In this document: positions 17,568 to 26,958 of the stretch, in pieces
How positions within the stretch are numbered: the first letter of the stretch is position 1
How the letters are laid out: each line of letters begins with the position of its first letter
NCBI GenBank assembly: GCA_000733415.1
Contig: KL662191.1
Location: 196,918 to 260,917, forward strand
Length of the DNA stretch: 64,000 nucleotides
Origin: [Leptolyngbya] sp. JSC-1
Lineage (GTDB): Bacteria; Cyanobacteriota; Cyanobacteriia; Elainellales; Elainellaceae
Direction of reading: 5' to 3'
Notes under the pieces: generated by a model
Seen by the model: the letters and a program-made list of their open reading frames with translations, nothing else
Told to the model about the DNA's origin: nothing
Database searches by the model: none
Program-made: the position numbers and the translations under genes

Positions 17568-18485
17568 TCAGGCGAGATTGGGAACTTCAGAAGGAGATTG
17601 TTGCCGTTCCCAAAAGAAGCCAAAGACGTTGGCAACCTGCGATAGGAACAACAGCAGACTCAAAAAAATAGCAGATTGGGGAGGTGTTCTCAGGAATGGA
17701 TAGGTCAGCAAGTTGATATAGAAAGAAAATGGTTCTACTTTGATAGAGGCGTGACTACGTTGGGCACGCACCTGATGAAAACAAAATGCTCCCCGTCCGT
17801 AATTGAAATGCTGGCGCCAAAACCGTTTGAGTGTTAGGTGATGGGCATGATAGATTTGCACATTGGATGCATATCGCATCAGATAACCTTGAGCCAACCA
17901 GCGATCGCAAAATTCTCGATCTTCGCCAGCCGCCAGGGGAAAGCTAGTATTAAACCCGTTCATTGAACGAAACCTATCAGCAGGTAAGGCGAAGTTATTA
18001 GAAGCAAAAAATTGAGCTGTGTTCTGATCATCCGCAGTTTGTTTATGGTTGTAATACTCGTAGAGGTAATCGATCAAAATTTGGCTGGCTGTGGAGTATA
18101 AATTGTCTGGCAGGGCGTTGAGCGTTTGTCCGCCAATCAGAGCATTGGGTGTTTCTTGAAATTGCTCGGCTAAAGCGATGAGCCAATTAGAGATTGGGGC
18201 GCAGTCATCATCAGTAAACACCAGAAACTGACCTTTGGCAATGGCAGCTCCGGCGTTGCGAGCGCTAGCGGGTCCGGCATTAGCTTGTCTAAGCAGCGTT
18301 AGATTGAGTATGGTTTGAAACGGCATGACCACCGAGTCGAGCGGCATCTCGCTGCCATCATCCACCACGATTACTTCAAAGCGCTCCTGCGGGTAATCAA
18401 GCTGTGTCAGGGCTTGCAGGCAGTTACGCAGCCGGTCAGGGCGATTATAGGTGGGAATAATGATAGAAAATTGGAGGGATGACAT
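17568..18485 (-). CDS. Family 2 glycosyltransferase
   Basis: This is an inverting GT-A glycosyltransferase of 305 aa that would add a sugar from a nucleotide donor at the cytoplasmic face. The N-terminal motif is FSIIIPTYNRPDRL, followed by VIVVDDGSE, the metal-binding FTDDDCAP (DxD-type) and the acceptor-site AAGEDREFCDRWL (ED motif). The C-terminus has one hydrophobic stretch (SAIFLSLLLFLSQVANVFGF) for membrane attachment. It lies 44 bp after the flippase gene in the same operon. The sugar is unknown. Confidence 0.9.
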   Translation of the reverse strand: MSSLQFSIIIPTYNRPDRLRNCLQALTQLDYPQERFEVIVVDDGSEMPLDSVVMPFQTILNLTLLRQANAGPASARNAGAAIAKGQFLVFTDDDCAPISNWLIALAEQFQETPNALIGGQTLNALPDNLYSTASQILIDYLYEYYNHKQTADDQNTAQFFASNNFALPADRFRSMNGFNTSFPLAAGEDREFCDRWLAQGYLMRYASNVQIYHAHHLTLKRFWRQHFNYGRGAFCFHQVRAQRSHASIKVEPFSFYINLLTYPFLRTPPQSAIFLSLLLFLSQVANVFGFFWERQQSPSEVPNLA

Positions 18486-18529
18486 AGGCTATAGAACAAA
18501 TCAATCACGAATGGATCTTTATTCAGTAT

Positions 18530-19996
18530 TCAACAAGACGTTTTTACTTTCTTAGTAAAGAGTGAGTACAGTATAGTTAAAAGTTTATGAAACAAGGTAG
18601 GAGAGCAGAAGCGAATCAGTCCAATATAAAACAGTGCCCCCAGTAGGGCGCTTATCGGGACAACTAGAATGTACAGAGATGTAAGCGCCAGTAGCCAGTT
18701 TCTAAGTAGAAATATAAACCCTGCCATCGCCATCGCGCTTAATAATGGTGCAATGAACTGCTTAACGTAAACCAGAACAGGTACATGAATCAATCGACTA
18801 ACCGCCCACTGCCCAATGGGGAAGACCACATATCCCCGAATCACAAAAGCCGCAGCTACTGCAACAATGCCCCAACGCACTGCAATTGAGAAGCCGATTA
18901 AATTCAATACTACGGTGAGTAGCGATAGCCATAGACTCCAGCTTGGTTTGCCCATCGCCATAAATACCGAACTCTTGAAGAAACTAATCGACTGAAAGAT
19001 ACCGGCCAGCGACAGCACCTGCAAGACTGGAATCGAGGGTGTCCATTGCTCGCCAAATAGCATCACCACTAGTTCGGGTGCTAACACCAGCACGCCCAGG
19101 AACACAGGAAAGGCGATTAAACTAGTCAACTGGGTGGCCGTGTAGAATGCCTGCCGAAATTGCTCTAGATCACTTTGCAACCGGGAGAAGGTTGGTAGGG
19201 CAATTTGTTGACTGGTTTGTACTAACAACTGCTGCATCACGCCCAAAATTCGGTAGGCAATCGAGTAATAGCCCAACGGCACTGCGCCTAAAAAATAGCC
19301 AATCAGCAAATCATCAGCACGGCTATTGAGAAAATTCAGAAAGTTGAAGCCTAAAATCGGCATACCGAAGCGAAAGAGCTGCCAGAAATGGGGTAACGAA
19401 ACTTTGAATCGCGGTCGCCAATCGCTAGCTTGCCACAGCACTAAGACCCCAGTTAACTCCTGAATCACCTGCTGACCGACCAAACTCCAGACCCCAAACC
19501 CAGCCAGCGCCAGTCCGATTCCTGCGGCTCCTCCTACCAAGGTGGCTACTAAGGCGCGAGTAGCCGTCGCTCTGAAGTTAAAGGCCCGTTCCAGTAGAGC
19601 TTGCTGCACGTTACCGCAGGCAGTGATCAAAAACAGCAACGACAAAACTTGCAGAATGGGTGTGAGCTGGGGCTGTTGAAACTGGGCCGCCACCCATCCA
19701 GCTGCTGTTAAGCCAAATGCTGTCAGACAGGCTCCGATTGCCAGATTCGTCCAAAAGGCAGTGTCAATGTGGTCTGGCTCCAAATCTTGGCGCTGAATCA
19801 AGCTTTGGGCAAAACCCTGCTGCAAAAAAATCTGCATGAAGGCTAGAAAAATATTAGCTATTGCCACCAACCCAAAGGCTTCCGGAGTGAGCAGGCGAGC
19901 CAACAAAAAGAAAACGAGCAGCGACCCGACCTGACTGCCCCAGTTTTGCAGTGCCGACCACAGAACGCCCTGAATTGCCTTCTCCCGGATGCTCAT
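18530..19996 (-). CDS. Polysaccharide flippase (Wzx/WzxC-like, MOP superfamily)
   Basis: This 488-residue transporter should flip undecaprenyl-linked oligosaccharides across the inner membrane. The start IREKAIQGVLWSALQNWGSQ and the following hydrophobic segments are typical of the WzxC/PST branch of MOP exporters; about 12-14 membrane segments can be read. The start ATG 19996 is the last of three ATGs spaced 11 bp apart in a tandem repeat (see 19992-20023), so translation is probably coupled to the upstream GT4 gene. Confidence 0.9.
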   Translation of the reverse strand: MSIREKAIQGVLWSALQNWGSQVGSLLVFFLLARLLTPEAFGLVAIANIFLAFMQIFLQQGFAQSLIQRQDLEPDHIDTAFWTNLAIGACLTAFGLTAAGWVAAQFQQPQLTPILQVLSLLFLITACGNVQQALLERAFNFRATATRALVATLVGGAAGIGLALAGFGVWSLVGQQVIQELTGVLVLWQASDWRPRFKVSLPHFWQLFRFGMPILGFNFLNFLNSRADDLLIGYFLGAVPLGYYSIAYRILGVMQQLLVQTSQQIALPTFSRLQSDLEQFRQAFYTATQLTSLIAFPVFLGVLVLAPELVVMLFGEQWTPSIPVLQVLSLAGIFQSISFFKSSVFMAMGKPSWSLWLSLLTVVLNLIGFSIAVRWGIVAVAAAFVIRGYVVFPIGQWAVSRLIHVPVLVYVKQFIAPLLSAMAMAGFIFLLRNWLLALTSLYILVVPISALLGALFYIGLIRFCSPTLFHKLLTILYSLFTKKVKTSC

Positions 19997-20023
19997 CTCT
20001 GACTCATCTCTGACTCATCTCTG
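19992..20023 (-). repeat. 11-bp tandem repeat forming a chain of overlapping stop/start codons
   Basis: The plus-strand unit CTCATCTCTGA occurs twice completely and a third time almost completely. On the coding (minus) strand each copy supplies ATGA. The upstream GT4 gene stops with TGA at 20017-20015 inside ATG 20018. That ATG opens M-S-Q-R-stop, whose TGA overlaps ATG 20007. The next M-S-Q-R-stop ends in the TGA overlapping ATG 19996, the flippase start. It is a duplicated ATGA translational-coupling junction. Confidence 0.9.
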
Positions 20024-21250
20024 CTTGATTCCTGCTGCCAATGCTTCGGGTAGTTCAACCGCCGTTGCTTGAGGATAGCGCGAACGCAACCGTTGATAAA
20101 TCTCGATGAAGCGTTCGGTGCATTGAGTTTCGCTAAAGTGTGTCAAGGCTCGCTGCCGACCGGCCTGCCCCATCTGTTCTGCCAAATTGCGGTTCAGCAG
20201 AAGCTGCCGTAACGCATCCGTCAAGGCTGCTACATCACCCGGCGGCACCAAGAAACCCGTCACACCAGCGTCAACGATTTCGGATTGCCCACCCACCGCA
20301 CTGGCAATGACTGCCGTACCGCGCATCATCGCCTCAGTCGAAACATTGCCAAACGGCTCTTCCCACAACGAGGGCACCACCTGCACCCAAGCGGTCTCGA
20401 ACCGATGCTCCATTTCAGCAACCGGCAAATGCCCCAGCCAAGTGACGCAATCGGCAATTCCCAGTTCGGCGGCCAATGTTTGGAGAGCCTGAGCCTCGCT
20501 GCCCTGTCCGGCGATCAACAGCTGGGACTGAGGAACGTGAGCCTGGGCAAATGCTCGCAGCAGCACCTCGACTCCCTTTTCGGGCACCAGCCGTCCGGCA
20601 AATACCACCGTTGGCGGATCGGATAAAGCAGGACGCATTGCCCGTTCGGGCACACCATTGTGAACCACTTCAATGGGCTGAATTCCTTCGGCTTCTAGCT
20701 TGGCTTTCATGCCATAACTCAAGGCCACCACCAGATCAAACGCCGACTTCCACCGCTGCCAAAGGTGCCGTTGCAGCATCAGCGGTAGCCAGGACTGGGG
20801 CGTCAAACAACCCATCTGTAAACAGGCTCGTCCTGCTGTGAACGAACAGGCTCGACCATCAGGCAACACTTTGGTACCCAACGGACAAATTGCTTTGTAT
20901 ACGGCAGTTTGATACAGACAGGGAATATTTTTTAACAGCGGCAAGATCAAGGGCGATAATTGCCACATGAACATGCGCACATGCACCACATCGGGTTGAA
21001 ACTCCTCTAGTGCCCGCCGCAGCGCCCAATAGGCTGAGGGGTTAATCGTTTGGGAAAGCACTTGCAGTTTTCCGGTGGTGCCGAAGCAGTTGTAATCAGC
21101 CAAAAGTGGACTGTTGGCCACCATTTGTGCCCGGCTAGTCAGCAGCCACACCTCATGGCCCCGCTCACGCAAACCTCGGCGCAATGAGAGCATTTGCAGC
21201 TCAGCCCCACCCGTTGCTGTCCCATAGTCATGCAGCAGCAGAATTTTCAT
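20015..21250 (-). CDS. Family 4 glycosyltransferase
   Basis: This is a retaining GT-B glycosyltransferase of 411 aa. The N-terminal acceptor domain begins MKILLLHDYGTATGGAE (Gly-rich loop). The C-terminal donor domain has VVFAGRLVPEKGVEVLLRAF, and the acidic region EEPFGNVSTEAMMRGTAVI has the E-x7-E arrangement typical of GT4. A cluster of Cys in the middle (CPLGTKV, ACSFTAGRACLQMGC) occurs in some cyanobacterial GT4 proteins. It overlaps the upstream GT2 gene by 23 bp and its stop codon overlaps the repeat-borne start codons before the flippase gene. The sugar specificity is unknown. Confidence 0.92.
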   Translation of the reverse strand: MKILLLHDYGTATGGAELQMLSLRRGLRERGHEVWLLTSRAQMVANSPLLADYNCFGTTGKLQVLSQTINPSAYWALRRALEEFQPDVVHVRMFMWQLSPLILPLLKNIPCLYQTAVYKAICPLGTKVLPDGRACSFTAGRACLQMGCLTPQSWLPLMLQRHLWQRWKSAFDLVVALSYGMKAKLEAEGIQPIEVVHNGVPERAMRPALSDPPTVVFAGRLVPEKGVEVLLRAFAQAHVPQSQLLIAGQGSEAQALQTLAAELGIADCVTWLGHLPVAEMEHRFETAWVQVVPSLWEEPFGNVSTEAMMRGTAVIASAVGGQSEIVDAGVTGFLVPPGDVAALTDALRQLLLNRNLAEQMGQAGRQRALTHFSETQCTERFIEIYQRLRSRYPQATAVELPEALAAGIKQR

Positions 21251-22295
21251 GCCCCTCCTGTGGTGACGAAATGCCCTGCCACTGAATCGTCTCTGGGGAA
21301 GCCAGATGCCGTTTAGCGTACTGGTCAGTCAAGTAGCGATTGAGCCATTTCTCGATCGGAGCGAGGAGTCCGTACATAATCGCTTTTTCTAGCCAACCAC
21401 TGCGGATGCCCAAGGTGAGTGCCCGCACAATCGGCATCAAGATCGTATGCCGCCGTCGCCAACCCAGCGCCTTATATTTTTGCTTGAAGTAGCTGCTGTC
21501 TTCGGTCAGATTCCATTTTTGCCGCAGTCGGTCTAGGCTGGCTAATTCCCAAGCATCGCTCCAGCGCAGCATATAGAAGTGCAAATCGCTCCACGCTAAG
21601 GGCGAGGTTGGCACATAGGTAGCGAGACAGTCCGGCTCAAAATACACCGTACCGCCTGCCGCCGCAACGCTCATGCAAAAGTCTACATGTTCTTTCGTGT
21701 TCAGCATGGCCTCATCAAACGGACCCAGCTTGTCAAAAATTTCTCTGCGCACTAAGGTACAGTGAAATTCCGATAGTTCGGTTTGAGTGCGCTGAAGCTG
21801 AGACCGTACCGCTGCTACCTGCTGACCCTGACGATACATCTTTTCGCGCAGCCGGTTTCTGCCTTTGACATCTCGAATGATGCGCGCTTCGCCGCCTGCA
21901 AAATGAATGATTTCGTGTAGTGGCAAATGCTGACACATCAGTGGCCCTACCACGGTCGCGTCAGTTTCTTCAGCACAGTTGACTAGCGCTTCCAACCAGC
22001 CTGGTGTCACCACCACATCATTATCGATGAATACGACATATTTGGTATCTACTTTGGCTAAGCCGAGGTTTCTAGACCGATTGGGCGTGAGGTAATAGTC
22101 GGTGCGAATTAGCTCAAATCCTTTTGCTGCTGCCTGTTGCTGTAAGTATTGCTGCAGGTTAGACGGTGAGTTGCCATCAACGTACACCAGATTGTATGGC
22201 ATTGTGGTGTAGGCAAAGATGCTCTCTAACGATTCTTGGGTGTAGCTGAATCGCTCACGAGGCGTAACAACAATGGTAACTTGCGGCGTGGTCAT
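21228..22295 (-). CDS. Family 2 glycosyltransferase
   Basis: This is an inverting GT-A enzyme of 355 aa. VTIVVTPRERFSYTQESLES opens the fold, NRSRNLGLAK contacts the nucleotide, VFIDNDVVVTPGW holds the DxD metal site and PFDEAMLNTKEHVDFCM the acidic acceptor region. The C-terminal 90 residues contain a basic helix (WRRRHTILMPIVRALTLGI), perhaps for membrane binding. Its end overlaps the GT4 start by 23 bp, so both are translated from one message. Confidence 0.9.
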   Translation of the reverse strand: MTTPQVTIVVTPRERFSYTQESLESIFAYTTMPYNLVYVDGNSPSNLQQYLQQQAAAKGFELIRTDYYLTPNRSRNLGLAKVDTKYVVFIDNDVVVTPGWLEALVNCAEETDATVVGPLMCQHLPLHEIIHFAGGEARIIRDVKGRNRLREKMYRQGQQVAAVRSQLQRTQTELSEFHCTLVRREIFDKLGPFDEAMLNTKEHVDFCMSVAAAGGTVYFEPDCLATYVPTSPLAWSDLHFYMLRWSDAWELASLDRLRQKWNLTEDSSYFKQKYKALGWRRRHTILMPIVRALTLGIRSGWLEKAIMYGLLAPIEKWLNRYLTDQYAKRHLASPETIQWQGISSPQEGHENSAAA

Positions 22296-22348
22296 AATCT
22301 TGGCTCAGATATAACTAGTTTGGCTGTGAACTGGAGGATTTTTGTTTT

Positions 22349-23815
22349 TCAAACTGCAACCTGGCTTTCAGCAAGCTGTTGTTTAGCAGTTGTCCATTGT
22401 TCTTTAGTAAACTCTTCGTGATACGAGCGCTCTGTATTTACTGCCCATAGATCATGCTTTTCACCCAAGATATTCTGGACAGCCAGCATAGCGGTCAGCA
22501 TCGAATGGTCTTGGTTATTATAGCGGTGCATCCCATTCCGTCCCACCGTTTGCAAATTCTCAAAGGTTGACAGGTAATCTTGAATCACCTGGAGATGCTG
22601 GCGATATTCACCGTCATAGACCGGATAGGCTTTATGTTGCCGAATCACAACTCCATCTTCCACGTCTCCAGGCTGAATGCCCAGCTTTAAGCTGATCGCC
22701 TCTTGGGTTGCTATCTCAATCAACTCGGCATCTGATTTCTGCCACAGTTCGTCGCCTTCGCTGCAAAAATATTCCATTCCCAGGCAGGTTTTGCTCGGAT
22801 CAGGGACCATTGCCATGCTCCAGTTCTTAAAGTTCTGAATACGTCCTACTTTAAACTCTGGACTGTGGATGTAAATCCAATTATCTGGGAAAAGGTGCTC
22901 ACGCTTGACTACTAGGGCCACGATTAGGAAATCACGATACTTTAAGCCACGCGCTGCTTGCAAAACTTCAGGCGGCGGTAGCGGATCAAGGCAGTTCAGC
23001 AAAGCCGTGATTGGCATACTAGAAATAAAGTGATCTGCAAAGATCTGCGTTGTTTGATCACCCTGTTGAGCCGTGATGCTCTTGATTCGATTCCCTTGCC
23101 GCTCAATGCGCGTAATCGATGTATCCAGTTGAACTGTGCCGCCTTGTTGTTCAATTAGTTCCTTGCATCGTTCCCACATCATTCCTGGGCCCAACACCGG
23201 ATAATCAAATTCCTTGATCAAGCTCTTGGCATTTTGGCTGCCAAATACGGCATTCAGTACGGCCCGCTTCAGCGACATACCCTGGATTCGTTGAGCAGCC
23301 CAATCGGCCTGAATTTTGTTGCAAGGAATTCCCCATACCTTCTCCGTATAGGTTTTGAAAAATATGCGATAAAGGCGTTCACCAAAGCAGCCAATCACCC
23401 AGTCTTCAAAGGTTTCTGGCTCTGGAGTTAGGTTTAATTTGTCCCTAATTTTGGCTTTGAGGTAACTCAGAAGAATCAAAACGCTATTGACTGCTCCCAA
23501 ATTAGATAATGCATTAAATAAGGAAAGAGGATAGCTATAGAACTTACCTTGATAATAGATACGAGATAAACGAGGCACCTGAATAAATTCATCTTGCAGA
23601 ATCTCATACCAAAATTGCTGTACCTGCGGCACTTTAGTAAAAAAGCGATGTCCACCAATGTCGAACCGATAGCCTTTGTAGGTTTCGGTGCGGGAAATGC
23701 CTCCCACCAGATTAGCTTTTTCCAAAACAATTGGCAGAACTCCGCGTTTAACAAGCTCATAGCCAGCGGTTAATCCGGCTGGACCTGCACCGATAATTGC
23801 GACATGGTAACGCAC
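22349..23815 (-). CDS. FAD-dependent oxidoreductase, UDP-galactopyranose mutase/amine-oxidase-like
   Basis: This is a flavoprotein of about 488 aa in a polysaccharide operon. The dinucleotide fold is at the N-terminus (HVAIIGAGPAGLTAGYEL, then VLEKANLVGGISRT), followed by YRFDIGGHRFFTK and, mid-protein, PVLGPGMMWERCKEL. This layout belongs to the protoporphyrinogen-oxidase/UGM-like group. It could interconvert or oxidise a sugar or carrier lipid; the substrate is not evident. The fold begins right after GTG 23815, which has AGGAG 11 bases upstream, so I prefer that start; in-frame ATG codons at 23860 and 23914 are alternatives. Confidence 0.85.
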   Translation of the reverse strand: MRYHVAIIGAGPAGLTAGYELVKRGVLPIVLEKANLVGGISRTETYKGYRFDIGGHRFFTKVPQVQQFWYEILQDEFIQVPRLSRIYYQGKFYSYPLSLFNALSNLGAVNSVLILLSYLKAKIRDKLNLTPEPETFEDWVIGCFGERLYRIFFKTYTEKVWGIPCNKIQADWAAQRIQGMSLKRAVLNAVFGSQNAKSLIKEFDYPVLGPGMMWERCKELIEQQGGTVQLDTSITRIERQGNRIKSITAQQGDQTTQIFADHFISSMPITALLNCLDPLPPPEVLQAARGLKYRDFLIVALVVKREHLFPDNWIYIHSPEFKVGRIQNFKNWSMAMVPDPSKTCLGMEYFCSEGDELWQKSDAELIEIATQEAISLKLGIQPGDVEDGVVIRQHKAYPVYDGEYRQHLQVIQDYLSTFENLQTVGRNGMHRYNNQDHSMLTAMLAVQNILGEKHDLWAVNTERSYHEEFTKEQWTTAKQQLAESQVAV

Positions 23816-23944
23816 TATTCCAAAATCTCCTGATTTAAGATGGCAAGGACTCAACAACATTATCGAAGTCAACTCGTGTTCGTTAGAACTGATCGAATTG
23901 ATTGAACGCATCAATCGATTTCATTGGATTGCGGTCGATTTTGA

Positions 23945-24008
23945 CTGAGCTATCAATCTACTGAGCTATCAATCTACTGAGCTATCAATCTACTGAGCTA
24001 TCAATCTA
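23945..24008. repeat. Perfect 16-bp tandem repeat, four copies
   Basis: CTGAGCTATCAATCTA occurs four times without a mismatch. The stop codon (TAG on the minus strand, 24008-24006) of the GT2 gene lies in the last unit, and the array ends 130 bp before the FAD gene start. The perfect identity implies recent slippage or expansion. Confidence 0.97.
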
Positions 24009-25085
24009 AGGCTCAGAAATATGCATCAGTTTAGGTTTTGAGATTCTATGTTTGACAAATCCGTGATAGCGAATTGTACCGATTGCGAAAGCCAGCCCAC
24101 TGTATAAGAAATAGAGCCAGTGCCAAACGATTGTCTGGCAAGCAAACCAGAAACCTCGTTTTCGTTGAAAGAATTGGTATACAGGAAAGTTGATAGCGAA
24201 AAGAATACAGCCCAACCCAATAGCAATCCAAATCGCGGCTCTCCACCAGAATACGGCAATAATGGCAATCAATAGGCCATAGGTCAACAACAAGCTGACG
24301 CGGCTAGAAACTTTCAAGTTCAAGTCGTTGATAAACTGTCGATCGCGCCAAAGCAGCTCTGTCCAGGGCAAAGCTCGATAGAAGAACTCGGCTTTCAAGA
24401 GTGAACTAGACCGCCAACACTTCAAGTGCTTGACCTGCACATTTTTACACAGCCGGATTTGATACCCTGCTCGCTTAAGCCGATACCCCAACTCGATATC
24501 TTCTACCGAAGGATAGCGGTATCTTTGATCGAATCCGCCTACCTGCAAAAAGATATCGCGTCGAATTGCGCCGCAGGCACCCCAAAACGTAGATGCCGTT
24601 TCGTTCGATGTTTGATGTGTGTAGTGGTGAAACAAGTTCTTGTACTGGGACAAAAAATTAGTTTCTCCTGGGGCATCATCATAGGAACCAATTAACGCCG
24701 CCAAATCAGGGTAATTGCGAAAAACAGCAACCACTTGCTCCAGCGTATCGGCATGGACGGTGACATCTGCATCTAGAAAGAGCAGAATATCGCCCTTAGC
24801 CACACTTGCGCCTAGATTGCGGGCCCGTGCTGGTCCTCCGGGCGTGGGAAATTTGAGAACTTTAGCTCCAAATTCTTGAGCCAATTGCTCAGAGTGATCG
24901 GTGCTACCATCGACAACAACGATGATTTCCACAGCAGCAGGAATGAACTGTTTCAGGCTCGCTAAACAGCGATGAAAATTCTCACCGCCATTGTGAACTG
25001 GAATTACAATTGAAACAGTGGGATCTACGATGGAATCTGCGGTTATGGAGTTGGTGTGAGCTAAAGCTTGATCCGTCAAATTCAT
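24006..25085 (-). CDS. Family 2 glycosyltransferase with C-terminal membrane segments
   Basis: This inverting GT2 enzyme has about 359 aa. VSIVIPVHNGGENFHRCLAS opens the fold, IIVVVDGSTDHSEQLA follows, ARARNLGASVAKGDILLFLD includes the DAD metal site (FLDADVTVH), and FDQRYRYPSVEDIELGYRL is the acceptor motif. The C-terminal third has three or four hydrophobic segments (LLTYGLLIAIIAVFWW and later), giving a membrane-bound enzyme like dolichol-phosphate mannosyltransferase relatives. It is the first gene of the operon. ATG 25085 is preferred over 25112. Confidence 0.9.
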   Translation of the reverse strand: MNLTDQALAHTNSITADSIVDPTVSIVIPVHNGGENFHRCLASLKQFIPAAVEIIVVVDGSTDHSEQLAQEFGAKVLKFPTPGGPARARNLGASVAKGDILLFLDADVTVHADTLEQVVAVFRNYPDLAALIGSYDDAPGETNFLSQYKNLFHHYTHQTSNETASTFWGACGAIRRDIFLQVGGFDQRYRYPSVEDIELGYRLKRAGYQIRLCKNVQVKHLKCWRSSSLLKAEFFYRALPWTELLWRDRQFINDLNLKVSSRVSLLLTYGLLIAIIAVFWWRAAIWIAIGLGCILFAINFPVYQFFQRKRGFWFACQTIVWHWLYFLYSGLAFAIGTIRYHGFVKHRISKPKLMHISEP

Positions 25086-25589
25086 GAACGCACCTACTCT
25101 GCACAGCAGCAATTTAGAAGATAGTAATGCTTACTCTTACTCCAGTTGAAATTACTTCAGATGGGATACTGAAGTATCGAAACATCAGTGGAAATTTATT
25201 AAGTTCAGCGAACATCCTCAATTTACAAACAGACTTTTATGACGGTCATGAGAAACTTTTCATCTTTATAGATTCTTTAAATAAAGCTTCGAAATCTAGT
25301 TTTGAAGTAGCTATGTCATCAATTCGTGACTAGTGCTTGTGATTAATACTGCAAATTTCTATCTTTAGATAGTTGTTTTATTTACTCTTAAGATATCGCT
25401 TCTAAACAACCAGAAATTGTTCTGTCTCGGCCTCGCTTTGCGAAGGATCAATTGATCAAGCTCAAGTACATCACCAAACTTGATCGGTCGCATGTTCAAA
25501 CCAACCCTGTCCACACTCTTCGCTGTCGTTCGCGCAGCTCAACCTGTTAGTCGCGGGCAGCACTCTCGCCAATTAATATCCCTCGCTGA
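25086..25589. other. AT-rich intergenic region
   Basis: About 500 bases lie upstream of the minus-strand operon. The first half is clearly more AT-rich than the flanking genes and holds a 68-codon plus-strand ORF (25127-25333) without family resemblance, which I do not accept. The operon promoter is expected near 25090-25200 on the minus strand. A palindrome GATCAATTGATC lies near 25446. Confidence 0.45.
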
Positions 25590-25697
25590 CGCTATGCTGG
25601 AGGTATAGAATTCGGAGGTACTTCCTTCTTCATCGCTCCGCTTGATATTCATTCCCTGATTCATGTCCTAGCAACTGAAGGCGCGGTATCTATTCCT

Positions 25698-26231
25698 TTG
25701 TTGACCGAATCAGCGAGGCAGGCGCTTCAGCAAGCAGCAGAGGGCTTTGACTACGAACCAGAGGTGAAAACCATTGGCACTGGCGACCGCATTGTCAGAA
25801 CTGACTATAGTGCCTGTAACCAGTTTCCCGAAGTTGGGTTATATCCAGAATTTAAGCAGGCATTTCAGAGCTTGATCGATCAGGCGTGCGTTCGGCTGGA
25901 TGACTATCCATTCAGTACCCCCTTGCAATTCACGGAACTGGTGCTGCAACGGTATGCCCCCGGTCAGCTCGGCATCACTCCCCATCGAGACAGTTTGAGA
26001 GCGATTAATCTGATTGCCCTGGTTAACCTGAGTGGGCAAGCTGAGTTTTATCGCTGTGATGACCGCCAGGGGACAAATGCTGTTTTACTCGATACCACTC
26101 CCGGTCATGTAATTTTCCTGCGTGCGCCTGGTTTCCTTAATACATCCATGCGTCCATTTCATTTTCTCACCAACATTCGTTCGACCCGCTATAGTTTGGG
26201 ACTGCGACAACGGATCGAGAACAAACGATAA
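25698..26231 (+). CDS. 2-oxoglutarate/Fe(II) oxygenase-like protein, start uncertain
   Basis: The C-terminal half shows the double-stranded beta-helix iron site: HRD in ITPHRDSLRAIN, a distal His in MRPFHFLTNI and an Arg in STRYSLGLRQR that would hold 2-oxoglutarate. That spacing suits small AlkB-like or prolyl-hydroxylase-like oxygenases. The only common in-frame start is TTG 25698, but translation upstream (FIAPLDIHSLIHVLATEGAV) looks like continuing protein. The frame is open back to 25590 and a GGAGG stands at 25614-25618 without ATG, GTG or TTG behind it. Either a rare start codon is used or the 5' end has mutated. The substrate is unknown. Confidence 0.7.
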   Translation: MLTESARQALQQAAEGFDYEPEVKTIGTGDRIVRTDYSACNQFPEVGLYPEFKQAFQSLIDQACVRLDDYPFSTPLQFTELVLQRYAPGQLGITPHRDSLRAINLIALVNLSGQAEFYRCDDRQGTNAVLLDTTPGHVIFLRAPGFLNTSMRPFHFLTNIRSTRYSLGLRQRIENKR

Positions 26232-26248
26232 AGGCAATCAGAATGAGT

Positions 26249-26880
26249 TTACTCTTGTGAGGGTATAACGGTCACGAGTTGAGTACTTTGGTCGATTGTG
26301 ACTTTTGCTATGCCGAATTGCTCGATGACCCAGGCGTTTGTGAGCAGGTGGGTGCTGATTTCGGCGACTCGATATTGGCTCGGTTGCGAGGATAGGGCGG
26401 CGGGTAGAAAGGCTGACCCATTTGCTGTAAGAACGGTAGATACACTTGTTCAATATAGGAAGCGGGCGGACTCCAGGGAACAAATGTGCCGCCCTTCAAG
26501 GTGACGATTGACTTGCCTTGAATCAGGGCTAGCGGCAGCAAAACGGTTTGCAAAATTAGGGTGACGGCCCCAGCGGATCCGGTTCCTAAGGTTTAAGCCA
26601 CATCAAAGCTGTAGAATCCAGCTTGTACGGATTGGTTAGGAATGAATTCTAGCTGGGTTGAACCGACAGAATCGCCACGGACGTTTGCCTGACAAAGCGC
26701 TGCGGCTGTCCGCACTCCGGTGAGATGCTGGATTGCCAATCCTGGCTTTTCTCGGTTTGCTCGAATATGGTCGATGCGAATCGGTTGTCCGGTAATTGCC
26801 GCTAAACTTAAACTAGTACGAAGGATTTGTCCTCCGCCTTCGCCATAGGAACCGTCGATGTGAAGCATTTTCAGTGACAA
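26249..26880 (-). pseudogene. rtcA: Decayed RNA 3'-terminal phosphate cyclase gene
   Basis: RtcA converts RNA 3'-phosphates to 2',3'-cyclic ends. The first 95 residues are convincing (HIDGSYGEGGGQILRTSLSL, IRANREKPGLAIQHL). They end at an in-frame TAA (26595-26593), after which the same frame continues as RtcA (GSAGAVTLILQTVLLPLAL, LKGGTFVPWSPP) to about 26430. The reading then jumps frame and position to the enzyme's C-terminus (FLPAALSSQPSQYRVAEI, STHLLTNAWVIEQFG) ending at TAA 26251-26249. More than 100 internal residues, including the catalytic His region, are missing. The gene cannot make active enzyme. It lies downstream of the rtcB remnant on the same strand. Confidence 0.93.
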
Positions 26881-26958
26881 CTTAGTCTAGTTAATCAGTG
26901 TCTAGTCAATCAGTTAGCAATCAAGGTTACACTCAAAAATCTCCAAGAATAGAAGCAA

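Noticed and set aside
25127..25333. 68-codon plus-strand ORF in AT-rich DNA
   Set aside because: No recognisable family, no convincing ribosome binding site, and it lies where the promoter of the minus-strand operon should be.
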